Assembly: GCA_016190695.1 (NCBI GenBank)
Contig: JACPQC010000033.1
Span: forward strand, 1-61,513
Origin: Chloroflexota bacterium
GTDB lineage: Bacteria > Chloroflexota > Dehalococcoidia > Dehalococcoidales > RBG-16-60-22
Direction: 5' to 3'
DNA length: 61,513 bases
Shown here in pieces: positions 34,950-42,994 of this stretch. The position numbers were made by a program, and so were the translations under genes. Every line of letters starts with the position of its first letter. Position 1 is the first letter of the stretch. The notes under the pieces were generated by a model, which was not told where the DNA came from, made no database searches, and saw nothing but the letters and a program-made list of their open reading frames with translations.

Positions 34950-37199
34950 TTATGGAGTCCTTAACCACTGGACCAAGGCGCTGATCTCCTCAGGGGTCAT
35001 GACGCCGGCATAGCCGGGCATGCCGCTCTTGCCATTTGCTATGACCCTGGTCAGTTCGCTATCACTCATCCCGGCGATATCCTGGGGCCGGAGGCCGCCG
35101 TAGAACCCGCCTTGGCGAGTAGCCCCGTGGCAAACGGCGCAGTAGGTAGCATACAAGCCCGCGGCGTTAATCTGGTTCTGCACCGTCACCTGTTGGGTGG
35201 CCATGCCAGTGTTGCCGGCGGCGTCAACCGCCATCCAGGTGACCGTGGTTGTCCCAACCGGGAAGCCGGCCGGGGCATTATTACTGATGGAGACAACGCC
35301 TACGGCATCAGTCGCCGTCGCCATGCCAATGACTACCAGGGTCAAGGCTCCGCTGGCGGGCACAGTAACGTCAGCCGGGGGTGTTACCACCGGGGCAGTG
35401 GTATCCTGTACAGTCACTTTCTGGGTGGCGTTGACCGTATTGCCAGCTTCATCGGTGGCTGTCCAGGTGACCCAGGTAATGCCGACCGGGAAGGCCGAGG
35501 GGGCGTTACGGGTTATAGATACGGCGCCGATACCACCTGTGGCGGTAGCCGTGCCCAGATCCGGTACGGGAGTGCTATCACCGGTGGCCTCGATGACGAC
35601 ATCAGCGGGGGGCGTTATGACCAGCGGCTCAATGATCTGTACCGTGACCTGCTGGACAGCCGTGCCAACATTGCCCGCAGCATCGATCGCCGTCCAGGTA
35701 ACCGTGGTCGTCCCCGCCAGGAATTCCGCCGGGGCGTCACTGCTGATGGAGACCACGCCCACAACATCGGTAGCGGTGGCCATACCGATATCCACCGGGG
35801 TAGTCTCGCCGGCAGCGGGAACGGTCACATCAGCCGGAGGTGTCACCACCGGGGCGGTAGTATCCTGTACCGTCACCTGCTGGGTGACAGTGACCACGTT
35901 CCCGGCAGCATCGGTAGCCGTCCAGGTCACTGTTGTTGTCCCTACCGGGAAAGTGGCCGGGGCGTCGTTAGTTATGGAGACTTCGCCCATACCGCCAAGT
36001 GCAACAGCCACCCCGATATCAAGAGACATCTCGCTGCTGCTGGCTTCAACAACCAGGTCGCCAGGAGGCGTTACGACCAGAGTATCGGCATCGAACACGG
36101 TCACCTGCTGGGCCGCCGTGCCGGTATTGCCCGCTTCGTCAACCGCCGTCCAGGTTACCGTGGTCGTGCCCATGGAAAAGCCCGCCGGGGCGTCATTGCT
36201 TAAAGAGACCACGCCGACAGCGTCGGTTGCCGTGGCCGCGCCGATTTCTACAGTGGTAACATTTCCGGTGGCGGGCGCAGTGACATCAGCCGGAGGCGTC
36301 ACCATCGGGGCAGTAGTATCCTGCACAATTACTTCCTGCGTGCCCGTGACCACGTTGCCGGCGGCATCGGTAGCCGTCCAGGTGACCACAGTCGTTCCCA
36401 GGGGAAAAGTCGCCGGGGCATCGCTGGTCAAGGTTAGAGAGCCTACGCCGCCCGAAGCAGTGGCGGCACCAATGGTAACCGCAGTCTGGCTTCCGGTGGC
36501 CTCGGCGACGACCCCTGCTGGAGGCGTTAGCACCAGCGGCTGGGGGAGGGGAGGTGGGGGTGGGAGATTTCCGGCGCCTTCTTCTTCTTCATCCTCCTCC
36601 TCTTCATCATCATCCTCCTCCTCTTCATCATCATCATCCGCCCCTTCATCATCGTCATCCGCATCCTCGTCCTCTACCTCCGCCTCGTCATCATCATCCG
36701 CCTCACCATCCTCGCTGGCGCCTTCTTCTACCTCACCCCCATCCTCTCCTTCTTCATCCTCATCAACATCGTCCGCTTCATCCCCAGCATCTATATCACC
36801 GGCAGGTCCTTCTTCCTCACCGCCGTGGCCATCATCACCTGCCTGCTCGTCTTTGCCATCAGCTACTTCGTCATCTTCGTCCCTGTCATCATCTTCGTCA
36901 TCGTCTTCATCTCTATCATCATCGTCATCGTCCCTGCCATCGTCCTCATCCCTATCATCTTTATTATCATCATCGTCGTCCCGGTCATCGTCCTCATCCC
37001 GGTCATCGTCGTCGTCAGCCCTATCCAGTGCCAGCATGACCTGAAACACCTGACCCGACCGAACAGTATTCTTTGCAGGCACAAAAGCCACCATCGCAAC
37101 ATTACCGCCGGCATGAGCAGGCCGGACAAGCACGCCGCCACTCAGCAACAGCGCCATAGCGGCCAGTATACTGATCCCCTTAAAAATTAACTTTTTCAC
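34950..37199 (-). CDS. Secreted acidic protein with six HYR domains and a C-terminal cytochrome c
   Basis: Signal peptide residues 1-30 end in RPAHA. A short cohesin-like strand (VRSGQVFQVMLALDRA) leads into about 170 residues made mainly of Asp and Glu with Arg and Lys. Six HYR/Ig-like repeats follow, each opening with a VTPPADV-type strand and containing GTTTVTWTATDAAGN. The last 85 residues are a class I cytochrome c domain with CAVCH and a distal Met candidate in KSGMPGYAGVM. I choose the GTG at 37199 (749 aa), with GGGGAGGGG upstream. It lies 48 bp upstream of the 20-haem gene on the same strand and is probably co-transcribed. Confidence 0.83.
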   Translation of the reverse strand: MKKLIFKGISILAAMALLLSGGVLVRPAHAGGNVAMVAFVPAKNTVRSGQVFQVMLALDRADDDDDRDEDDDRDDDDDNKDDRDEDDGRDDDDDDRDEDDDEDDDRDEDDEVADGKDEQAGDDGHGGEEEGPAGDIDAGDEADDVDEDEEGEDGGEVEEGASEDGEADDDDEAEVEDEDADDDDEGADDDDEEEEDDDEEEEDEEEEGAGNLPPPPPLPQPLVLTPPAGVVAEATGSQTAVTIGAATASGGVGSLTLTSDAPATFPLGTTVVTWTATDAAGNVVTGTQEVIVQDTTAPMVTPPADVTAPATGNVTTVEIGAATATDAVGVVSLSNDAPAGFSMGTTTVTWTAVDEAGNTGTAAQQVTVFDADTLVVTPPGDLVVEASSSEMSLDIGVAVALGGMGEVSITNDAPATFPVGTTTVTWTATDAAGNVVTVTQQVTVQDTTAPVVTPPADVTVPAAGETTPVDIGMATATDVVGVVSISSDAPAEFLAGTTTVTWTAIDAAGNVGTAVQQVTVQIIEPLVITPPADVVIEATGDSTPVPDLGTATATGGIGAVSITRNAPSAFPVGITWVTWTATDEAGNTVNATQKVTVQDTTAPVVTPPADVTVPASGALTLVVIGMATATDAVGVVSISNNAPAGFPVGTTTVTWMAVDAAGNTGMATQQVTVQNQINAAGLYATYCAVCHGATRQGGFYGGLRPQDIAGMSDSELTRVIANGKSGMPGYAGVMTPEEISALVQWLRTP

Positions 37200-37389
37200 T
37201 GCCCCTCCCCAGATTATCATTTGCAATTCAACCCCGACTTCAAGCACACGAACTATTCGAACTCAAAATGCTGCGGCGTCAAGACCTTCCCTGCCCCTCC
37301 TTTCCCTGCATCCGGTTATTTACTGAAACAAGGTGCGGCCTGATTTTGTTACAGGCCTTTTGTCCGTAAAGCCGGTTAATAAAGGGCAA

Positions 37390-37418
37390 TTGACAATGCA
37401 GCTATCAGCTAATACTAT
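37390..37418 (+). promoter_or_regulatory. Promoter of the second ubiD gene
   Basis: TTGACA (37390-37395) and TACTAT (37413-37418) are 17 bases apart, with CTGGAGGTG before the start at 37452. Confidence 0.65.
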
Positions 37419-37451
37419 TTAGCTGAACAGTCTACTCCCTGGAGGTGAAAA

Positions 37452-38828
37452 GTGAAATTCCCTGACCTGCGGAGCTTTCTGAAGGCGTTGGAGGAACGTG
37501 ACGAACTGCTGAGAGTCCCCCAGGAGCTATCACCGCGGTACGAAGCAGCATCAGCGATCAGGATGTCAGCCCGGCGGAGCGGCAAGGCGGTGCTGCTGGA
37601 GCACATATCCGGGTACCGCGTCCCGGTAGTGGGCAACCTGCTGGGGAGCAACCGCCGGCTGGCCCTGTCCCTGGGCGTGAAGGAAGAAGATATCGCCGAT
37701 GCTTACCTGAAGGGCAGGAACAACCCGGTGAAGCCCAGAATAGTTGACAGCGCGCCGGTGCAGGAAACGGTGCTTAAAGGCAATATCGATATTCTGAAGG
37801 CGATGCCCGTGCTCACTCACAGCCAGAAGGACGCCGGGCCGTACCTGACCTGCGCCTTTGTCGTGGCCAAAGACCCCGAGACCGGTGTGAGGGGCCTGGG
37901 GATACACCGCATCCAGATTAAGGGCAAGGACAGGGTGGACATCTTCCTGGGCTCGCCGCCGCTGTCCGATTTCCTGGCCCGGGCCGATGCCGCCGGCAGT
38001 CCGATGGAGATCGCCATCGTGTCCGGTCCAGACCCGGTGACCTATTTCGCCAGCCCCCAGGCCGCCCCGCCCGGGGTTGACAAGTACGACATCGCCGGCG
38101 GGCTGGCCGGAGCGCCCCTGGAGCTGGTCAGGTGCAAGTCGGTAGACGTAGAGGTGCCCGCTCATGCCGAGTTTGTGCTGGAAGGCCGCACCATCCCCCG
38201 TCGCCGGGAGGAAGAAGGACCCTTCGGCGAGTCAACGGGTTACTACCTGACCTACAATAACCCGGTAGCGGTGATAGAGGTCATCACCCACCGCAGGGAC
38301 CCGGTGTACCACGCCCTGGCGCCCTTCGGCCCCGAGGAACCGGTGCTGCAGGCGCCCAGAATGCAGACAGACACCCTGGTATGGCTCCAGGGCATTGTCC
38401 CACCGGTGCGCCAGGTGCACAGCCCGGCACTGGGCGTGGTCTACGTGCAAATCGACAAGAAATCGGACGACGAGCCGGCCGCTATTATCAGGGAGTTGTT
38501 CGCCCGCCCGGCGGCGCCCTACGCCAAGCTGATAGTGGTGGTGGACGCTGACGTGGACATCACGGACCCCGGCGAGATAGCCTGGGCGCTGGGCAGCCGG
38601 GTCAGGCCAGACCGCGATATCACCATCAAGGGCGACCTGCCCGGCCTTATCATCGACCCCTCGACCACCGGCAGTGAAGAGGTGACCGAGCGCTCTCAGC
38701 TCAGGACCAGGACGGCCAAGGTGGGCATCGACGCCACCAAGCCCCTGGCAGAACTGGACAAATTTGAGAAGATCGACCAGCCGGCGGAGGTCAACGAGAA
38801 GGTGGCCAGGATGCTCGGCCTGCTCTGA
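37452..38828 (+). CDS. UbiD-family prFMN-dependent (de)carboxylase
   Basis: A 458-aa UbiD with the canonical catalytic loop EGPFGESTGYY (Glu255 and Glu260), unlike the variant copy at 3409. Other features are GIHRIQIKGKDRVDIFL and TRTAKVGIDATKPLAEL near the C-terminus. No UbiX is in the window. It has its own promoter and ends 46 bp before the NfeD-like gene. The substrate is an unsaturated or aromatic acid that cannot be specified. Confidence 0.9.
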   Translation: MKFPDLRSFLKALEERDELLRVPQELSPRYEAASAIRMSARRSGKAVLLEHISGYRVPVVGNLLGSNRRLALSLGVKEEDIADAYLKGRNNPVKPRIVDSAPVQETVLKGNIDILKAMPVLTHSQKDAGPYLTCAFVVAKDPETGVRGLGIHRIQIKGKDRVDIFLGSPPLSDFLARADAAGSPMEIAIVSGPDPVTYFASPQAAPPGVDKYDIAGGLAGAPLELVRCKSVDVEVPAHAEFVLEGRTIPRRREEEGPFGESTGYYLTYNNPVAVIEVITHRRDPVYHALAPFGPEEPVLQAPRMQTDTLVWLQGIVPPVRQVHSPALGVVYVQIDKKSDDEPAAIIRELFARPAAPYAKLIVVVDADVDITDPGEIAWALGSRVRPDRDITIKGDLPGLIIDPSTTGSEEVTERSQLRTRTAKVGIDATKPLAELDKFEKIDQPAEVNEKVARMLGLL

Positions 38829-38861
38829 GGGCTGCTATAGCCTCGCTCTGTCAGTCCCGGC

Positions 38862-38867
38862 TATAAT
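38862..38867 (+). promoter_or_regulatory. Possible -10 box placing a start at the nfeD-like ATG
   Basis: TATAAT lies 8 bases before the ATG at 38875, and no ribosome binding site is present. A transcript from this box would be leaderless. No good -35 box is visible. Confidence 0.35.
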
Positions 38868-38874
38868 GTAATTG

Positions 38875-39285
38875 ATGGATAAACGGGAAGTCCTTATCGG
38901 CAGGCTGGTCCTGGCGGTGATCAGCGTGCTGCTGGAAGAGGCCGGCCTGTACGCTATATGGCGTTGGGTTCTGCCGGAGATGGATATCTTTCTGCCCCCA
39001 TACGTCATCGTGATTGTGATGACTGCCTGGGCGGCTTACTCTGTTTACGCCTTCAAGGCGGGCACCAAGGCGCTGGGCAGGAGCGCCCTTCCCGGCCTCC
39101 CCGGCATGATCGGCAGCAGCGGCAGTGTTGCCAGCCCCCTTGAACCGGAGGGCCTGGTGAAGATCTGTGGCGAGTTGTGGGTGGCGAAATCAGTGGGGGG
39201 CGAGATAGAGGTAGGCGAACAGGTGGTGGTGGTGGGCCAGGACAGCCTGAAACTCCTGGTGCGCCAGGCCGAGCCTAAACATTGA
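38875..39285 (+). CDS. NfeD-like membrane protein
   Basis: A 136-aa protein with two hydrophobic segments (about residues 9-30 and 41-60) and a C-terminal OB-like NfeD domain (GSSGSVASPLEPEGLVKI, VGEQVVVVGQDSLKLLV). NfeD proteins work with stomatin-type membrane proteins, none of which is present here. It is convergent with ychF, overlapping it by 11 bp. Confidence 0.72.
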   Translation: MDKREVLIGRLVLAVISVLLEEAGLYAIWRWVLPEMDIFLPPYVIVIVMTAWAAYSVYAFKAGTKALGRSALPGLPGMIGSSGSVASPLEPEGLVKICGELWVAKSVGGEIEVGEQVVVVGQDSLKLLVRQAEPKH

Positions 39286-40330
39286 ACAGGAAAGTGATGA
39301 CGTCTCCGTCACGGACCACGTAATCTTTGCCCTCCAGCCGCAGCAGTCCCTGCTTCCTTGCTTCGGCCAGGCTACCGCACCGGAGCAGGTCAGCATGGCT
39401 GATGACCTCGGCCCGGATAAAACCGCGCTCCATGTCCGAATGTATCTTGCCGGCGGCTTTGACCGCAGTGATCCCGGCGGGGACGGGCCACGCCCTGACC
39501 TCCCTGGAGACAGTGGTGAAGAAGGTTATCAGGCCGAGCATCTCATAAGACGCACTGATGGTGCGGTCCAGGCCGGACTCTTCCAGGCCGTATCCTGCGC
39601 GCAACTCGGCGGCAGCGGCGTCCTCCAGTTGAGACAGTTCCATCTCCAGGCTGGCGCAGAGAACGATGACACGGCATCTGTCGCGGGAATAGCGGGCATT
39701 CAGTTCGGTCTCCAGGGCCGCCGACCGGGGAATCGAGCTTTCAGCGATATTGACCACTACCAGCATGGGCTTGGCGGTGAGGAACTGGAAATTTCCCGCC
39801 AGCCTGGACTCGCCCGGGGTCAGCTCCACCTCCCTGACGGGCACATCCTGTTCCAACTGGCCCTTAAGCCTGGCCAGAAGCTCCTGCTCGTGGATGAGCG
39901 CCTGGCGTTCCTCGGCCCTGGCCCCCTTCATAGAAATGGCGATACGTTCCAGCCGCCTCTCGATGATGGCCAGATCAGAGAAGGCCAGCTCCAGGTCCAT
40001 GGCATCGATGTCCTCCGGGATGCCGCCTTCCCCGGCAAAGGCCCCCACCACATGGATGAGGGCCTCGGCGGTGCTTATTTGGGCGAGGGACTCGCCGGCA
40101 ATCCCTTTGCCCCCCACCCTGGCGGCGAAGTCTATGTACCTGGCCTCGGCGGGCACGATTTTCTCAGGATGGAACAGGCCTGCCAGGCTGCTGAGGCGAG
40201 GGTCCGGCACCTTGACCACGCCCAGGTGCGGCGCCGCACCATGTGACGGTTCCACGCCTCCACGCCGGGTCAGCGCGTTAAAAAGGGTTGTCTTGCCGCT
40301 GCCGGGCAGGCCGATAATGCCGAACTCCAT
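39275..40330 (-). CDS. ychF: YchF/OLA1-type ribosome-associated nucleotide-binding protein
   Basis: A 351-aa Obg-related P-loop protein. Motif G1 is GLPGSGKTTLF; the G4 position reads VVNIAES, the NxxE form typical of YchF and linked with ATP preference in OLA1. The C-terminal TGS-like domain ends in KDYVVRDGDVITFLFNV. It is preceded by the short HEAT-like gene, 20 bp upstream on the same strand. Confidence 0.93.
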   Translation of the reverse strand: MEFGIIGLPGSGKTTLFNALTRRGGVEPSHGAAPHLGVVKVPDPRLSSLAGLFHPEKIVPAEARYIDFAARVGGKGIAGESLAQISTAEALIHVVGAFAGEGGIPEDIDAMDLELAFSDLAIIERRLERIAISMKGARAEERQALIHEQELLARLKGQLEQDVPVREVELTPGESRLAGNFQFLTAKPMLVVVNIAESSIPRSAALETELNARYSRDRCRVIVLCASLEMELSQLEDAAAAELRAGYGLEESGLDRTISASYEMLGLITFFTTVSREVRAWPVPAGITAVKAAGKIHSDMERGFIRAEVISHADLLRCGSLAEARKQGLLRLEGKDYVVRDGDVITFLFNV

Positions 40331-40350
40331 GAGGCAGCCGCCTCCTGCCG

Positions 40351-40569
40351 CTAGTGACCCTTCCTCAGTATTTCCCTGGCCCTCTTGATCGCCAGGTCCC
40401 TTTCCCCCAGGCTCAAGTTCTCGTTGGCTACCATGTTAAGCAGCACCAGCAACGCCTCACGAGTGCCGATGTTGCCAATAAGGTCGATGGCTTTTATTCT
40501 GAGCTCGACAGACAGGGCCATGTCAGTGGCGATGCCCGCCAGCTTGTCCAGTTCCCCTTTTTCGTCCAT
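40351..40569 (-). CDS. Small HEAT-repeat-like protein
   Basis: A 72-aa helical protein beginning MDEKGELDKLAGIATDMALS. Two helical pairs with alternating hydrophobics (ELRIKAIDLIGNIGTREALL) suggest HEAT-type repeats. The ATG at 40569 is preferred for spacing from GAGAGG; a GTG at 40578 is also possible. Function unknown; likely co-transcribed with ychF. Confidence 0.65.
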   Translation of the reverse strand: MDEKGELDKLAGIATDMALSVELRIKAIDLIGNIGTREALLVLLNMVANENLSLGERDLAIKRAREILRKGH

Positions 40570-40677
40570 GATAGCCACACCTCTCGATTAACTTTGTATC
40601 TCTGGTGATTATTCCGCAACAGGCACTGTTTGTCAACTTTGCCCTGTGGTAAAATGAGACCAGACCGGAGGAGCATA

Positions 40678-41652
40678 TTGATATATCTGCTGGTGGGAGA
40701 GGACGATTTCTCCATCCGCGAAGCGCTGGCCCAGATAAAACGCAGCGCCGGGGACGAGACCACGTTAGCGGCTAACATTGCTATGCTTGACGGGGCCAGG
40801 GTGACTCCTGCCGAGCTGCGGAATGCCTGCGAGACCGTTCCTTTCCTGGCCGATAAGCGGCTGGTCATCGTGGAGGGGCTTCTGGGGCGCTTCGAGCCCG
40901 CCAGGGGCCGCAAAGCCGAGCGCAAGACAGAGGTGACAGCACGACAGCAAATCGCAGACTGTCTGCACCATGTCCCGCCGTTCACCACGCTGGCGCTGTT
41001 GGAGGGCAAGATAGGCAACCGCAACCCGATGATGACCCAGGTGACCAGGCTGGCCACCGTGAAAACCTTCCCCTTGCTGAGAGGAGACGCCCTCCTCCAG
41101 TGGACCAGGCAGCGCGCCAGGCAGGCCGGCAATGGCATATCTCCCGCAGCCGCCGACCTGCTGGCCAAGGTGGTGGGCAGCAATCTCTGGGTCATGGCCA
41201 ACGAGATAGAGAAGCTGGCCCTGTTTGCCCGGGACCGGCGGATCGAGGAAGCGGATGTCAGGGCGATGGTGAGCCATGCCCAGGAGACAAACGTCTTCGC
41301 CATGGTGGACGCCATCGTCGCCAGGACCGGTGCGGCACAGGGGCTGGTGCAACAGTTGCTGCTACAGGGGGCCACCCCGGCCTACCTGCTCACCATGCTG
41401 GCCCGGCAGTTGCACATCGTGACCAGGACGAAGATGCTGGCGGCACAGGGCAAGTCCAGGGCCGAAATTCAAAGCAAACTGGGACTTACTTCGGACTTTG
41501 TCCTGCGCAAAGCCCTGGAGCAGGGCGGCAAATATGACCTCGCCCGGCTTAAAGAGGTGTACCGCAGGCTGCTGGAAACAGACCTGTCCATCAAGACGGG
41601 CGGCGATCCTGAGCTGGCCATTGACCTGCTTATCGCCGGGCTACGCTATTAG
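40678..41652 (+). CDS. holA: DNA polymerase III delta subunit
   Basis: Clamp-loader subunit that opens the sliding clamp. The TTG at 40678 is used: GGAGGAG sits correctly before it, and the chain then begins IYLLVGEDDFSIREAL, the usual start of HolA. Family features include RLVIVEGLLGRF, VGSNLWVMANEIEKLALF and the C-terminal KTGGDPELAIDLLIAGL. At 324 aa it is full length. Confidence 0.9.
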   Translation: MIYLLVGEDDFSIREALAQIKRSAGDETTLAANIAMLDGARVTPAELRNACETVPFLADKRLVIVEGLLGRFEPARGRKAERKTEVTARQQIADCLHHVPPFTTLALLEGKIGNRNPMMTQVTRLATVKTFPLLRGDALLQWTRQRARQAGNGISPAAADLLAKVVGSNLWVMANEIEKLALFARDRRIEEADVRAMVSHAQETNVFAMVDAIVARTGAAQGLVQQLLLQGATPAYLLTMLARQLHIVTRTKMLAAQGKSRAEIQSKLGLTSDFVLRKALEQGGKYDLARLKEVYRRLLETDLSIKTGGDPELAIDLLIAGLRY

Positions 41653-41816
41653 CAGGATGTTTAAAAGACTGTGAAGAGTTTCCCCCTTTGCAAAAGGGGG
41701 ACGGAAGGGGGATTTAATAATCTCAAAATCCCTCTCTTATCTCCCCTTCGACAGGCTCAGGGCAAGCCCTTTATGAAAGGGAGACGAAACATCCTTCGCG
41801 ATTTTTCATCATCTTG
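41651..41816. repeat. Inverted repeat, left copy, flanking ROK and acyl-CoA synthetase genes
   Basis: The segment from AGCAGGATGT to CATCTTGC is the reverse complement of 45236-45379. Shared blocks include CCCCCTTT...AAAGGGGGAC, GGAAGGGGGATTT, CTCAAAATCCCTCTCTTATC and GGGAGACGAAACATCCTTCG. The left copy carries an extra block of about 22 bp around CGACAGGCTCAGGGCAAGC. Confidence 0.85.
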
Positions 41817-41894
41817 CTGGATTTCCCACTTTCGGAAAAAGGTCTTTATTGGCTGACATGACACTTGCAAGAGGACAGGTAGCCAAACTACGAA

Positions 41895-42869
41895 ATGCCT
41901 GAAACCAGCGCGGCAGTCCTGGCCATAGACCTGGGGGGCAGCAAGATAAGCAGCGCCCTCGTCTCCAGGGAGGGGCGTGTGCTGGCGTCGGAACGCGTCC
42001 CCACCCTGGCGGCGGAAGGCCCCCAGCCCGTCATCGGCCGGATCTTTGGCCTGATCGACTCGTTGCTGGCCAGGCACACGTTAAATCCCTCAGACTTTTG
42101 TGGCATCAGCATCGCCGCTGCCGGGGCCGTAGACTCAGCCCGCGGCCTGGTAACCTTTTCCCCGAACCTGCCCGGCTGGCTGGATATCCCGCTCAGGGAC
42201 ATTATCCGCGAAAAATATACCGTAGACACCTTCCTGGTCAATGACGCCAGCGCCGCCGCTCTGGGGGAACACCGACTTGGCGCGGGGAGGGGTACCAGGG
42301 ACATGGTGTTGCTCACCCTGGGCACCGGCATCGGCGGCGGCATCATAATCGATGGCAGGCTATATACCGGTGCCACCGGGGCCGCCGCCGAGCTGGGACA
42401 CATGGTCATTGACATTGACGGCCCGGACTGTCCCTGCGGCAACCGTGGCTGCCTGGAAGTCCTCGCCTCGGGGACCGCCGTCGCCAGGGAAGCGGTCAGC
42501 CGGATAAGGAGCGGGGGGAAGTCAGCACTGGCCGATATGGCCGGGGGCAGGCTGGACAGCATTACCGCGGTAATGGTTGAAGCGGCCGCCCGGCAGGGAG
42601 ACGCTTTGGCCGCGGACGTGATTCACCGGGCGGCCACATACTTGGGATACGGGATGACCAGCCTGGTCAACATCTTCAACCCTGAGGCGCTGATTATCGG
42701 CGGCGGGATGTCCGACATGGGCGACCTTCTGCTTGAGCCGGCGAGGCAAATAGTGCGGACAAAGGCGTTCCCGGTTTCAGCGGCAGCGGTGCGCATCGGC
42801 GTGGCCGAGGTGGGCAACGACGCCGGCCTCTATGGCGCTGCCTGCTTCGCCTTCGAGCAGTCGGAGTAG
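41895..42869 (+). CDS. ROK-family sugar kinase or regulator (glucokinase-like)
   Basis: A 324-aa ROK protein. The nucleotide-binding phosphate loop is AIDLGGSKISSAL and the Zn-binding ROK signature is CPCGNRGCLE. GTGIGGGIIIDGRLYTG and ELGHMVID contain the catalytic region. No N-terminal helix-turn-helix is present, so a kinase (glucose, N-acetyl sugar or similar) is more likely than a NagC-type regulator. It sits inside a pair of inverted repeats together with the acyl-CoA synthetase gene. Confidence 0.85.
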   Translation: MPETSAAVLAIDLGGSKISSALVSREGRVLASERVPTLAAEGPQPVIGRIFGLIDSLLARHTLNPSDFCGISIAAAGAVDSARGLVTFSPNLPGWLDIPLRDIIREKYTVDTFLVNDASAAALGEHRLGAGRGTRDMVLLTLGTGIGGGIIIDGRLYTGATGAAAELGHMVIDIDGPDCPCGNRGCLEVLASGTAVAREAVSRIRSGGKSALADMAGGRLDSITAVMVEAAARQGDALAADVIHRAATYLGYGMTSLVNIFNPEALIIGGGMSDMGDLLLEPARQIVRTKAFPVSAAAVRIGVAEVGNDAGLYGAACFAFEQSE

Positions 42870-42994
42870 TCCCCCGGCCTGTCCTAGATTATCTGTCCGA
42901 TTTTGAGCATATTTATGGCCCGTTTGCCTTGACAGCAAGCACTGCTGCTGCCTAAAATAGCACAGCGATTTGTTCGAGAAAGAGAAGGGCTGCC

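Noticed and set aside
35197-37044. Very long Ser/Val-rich plus-strand frame opposite the HYR gene
   Set aside because: It is antisense to the periodic HYR and acidic codons; no start signal or recognisable domain. The minus-strand frame has a signal peptide, HYR domains and CxxCH.
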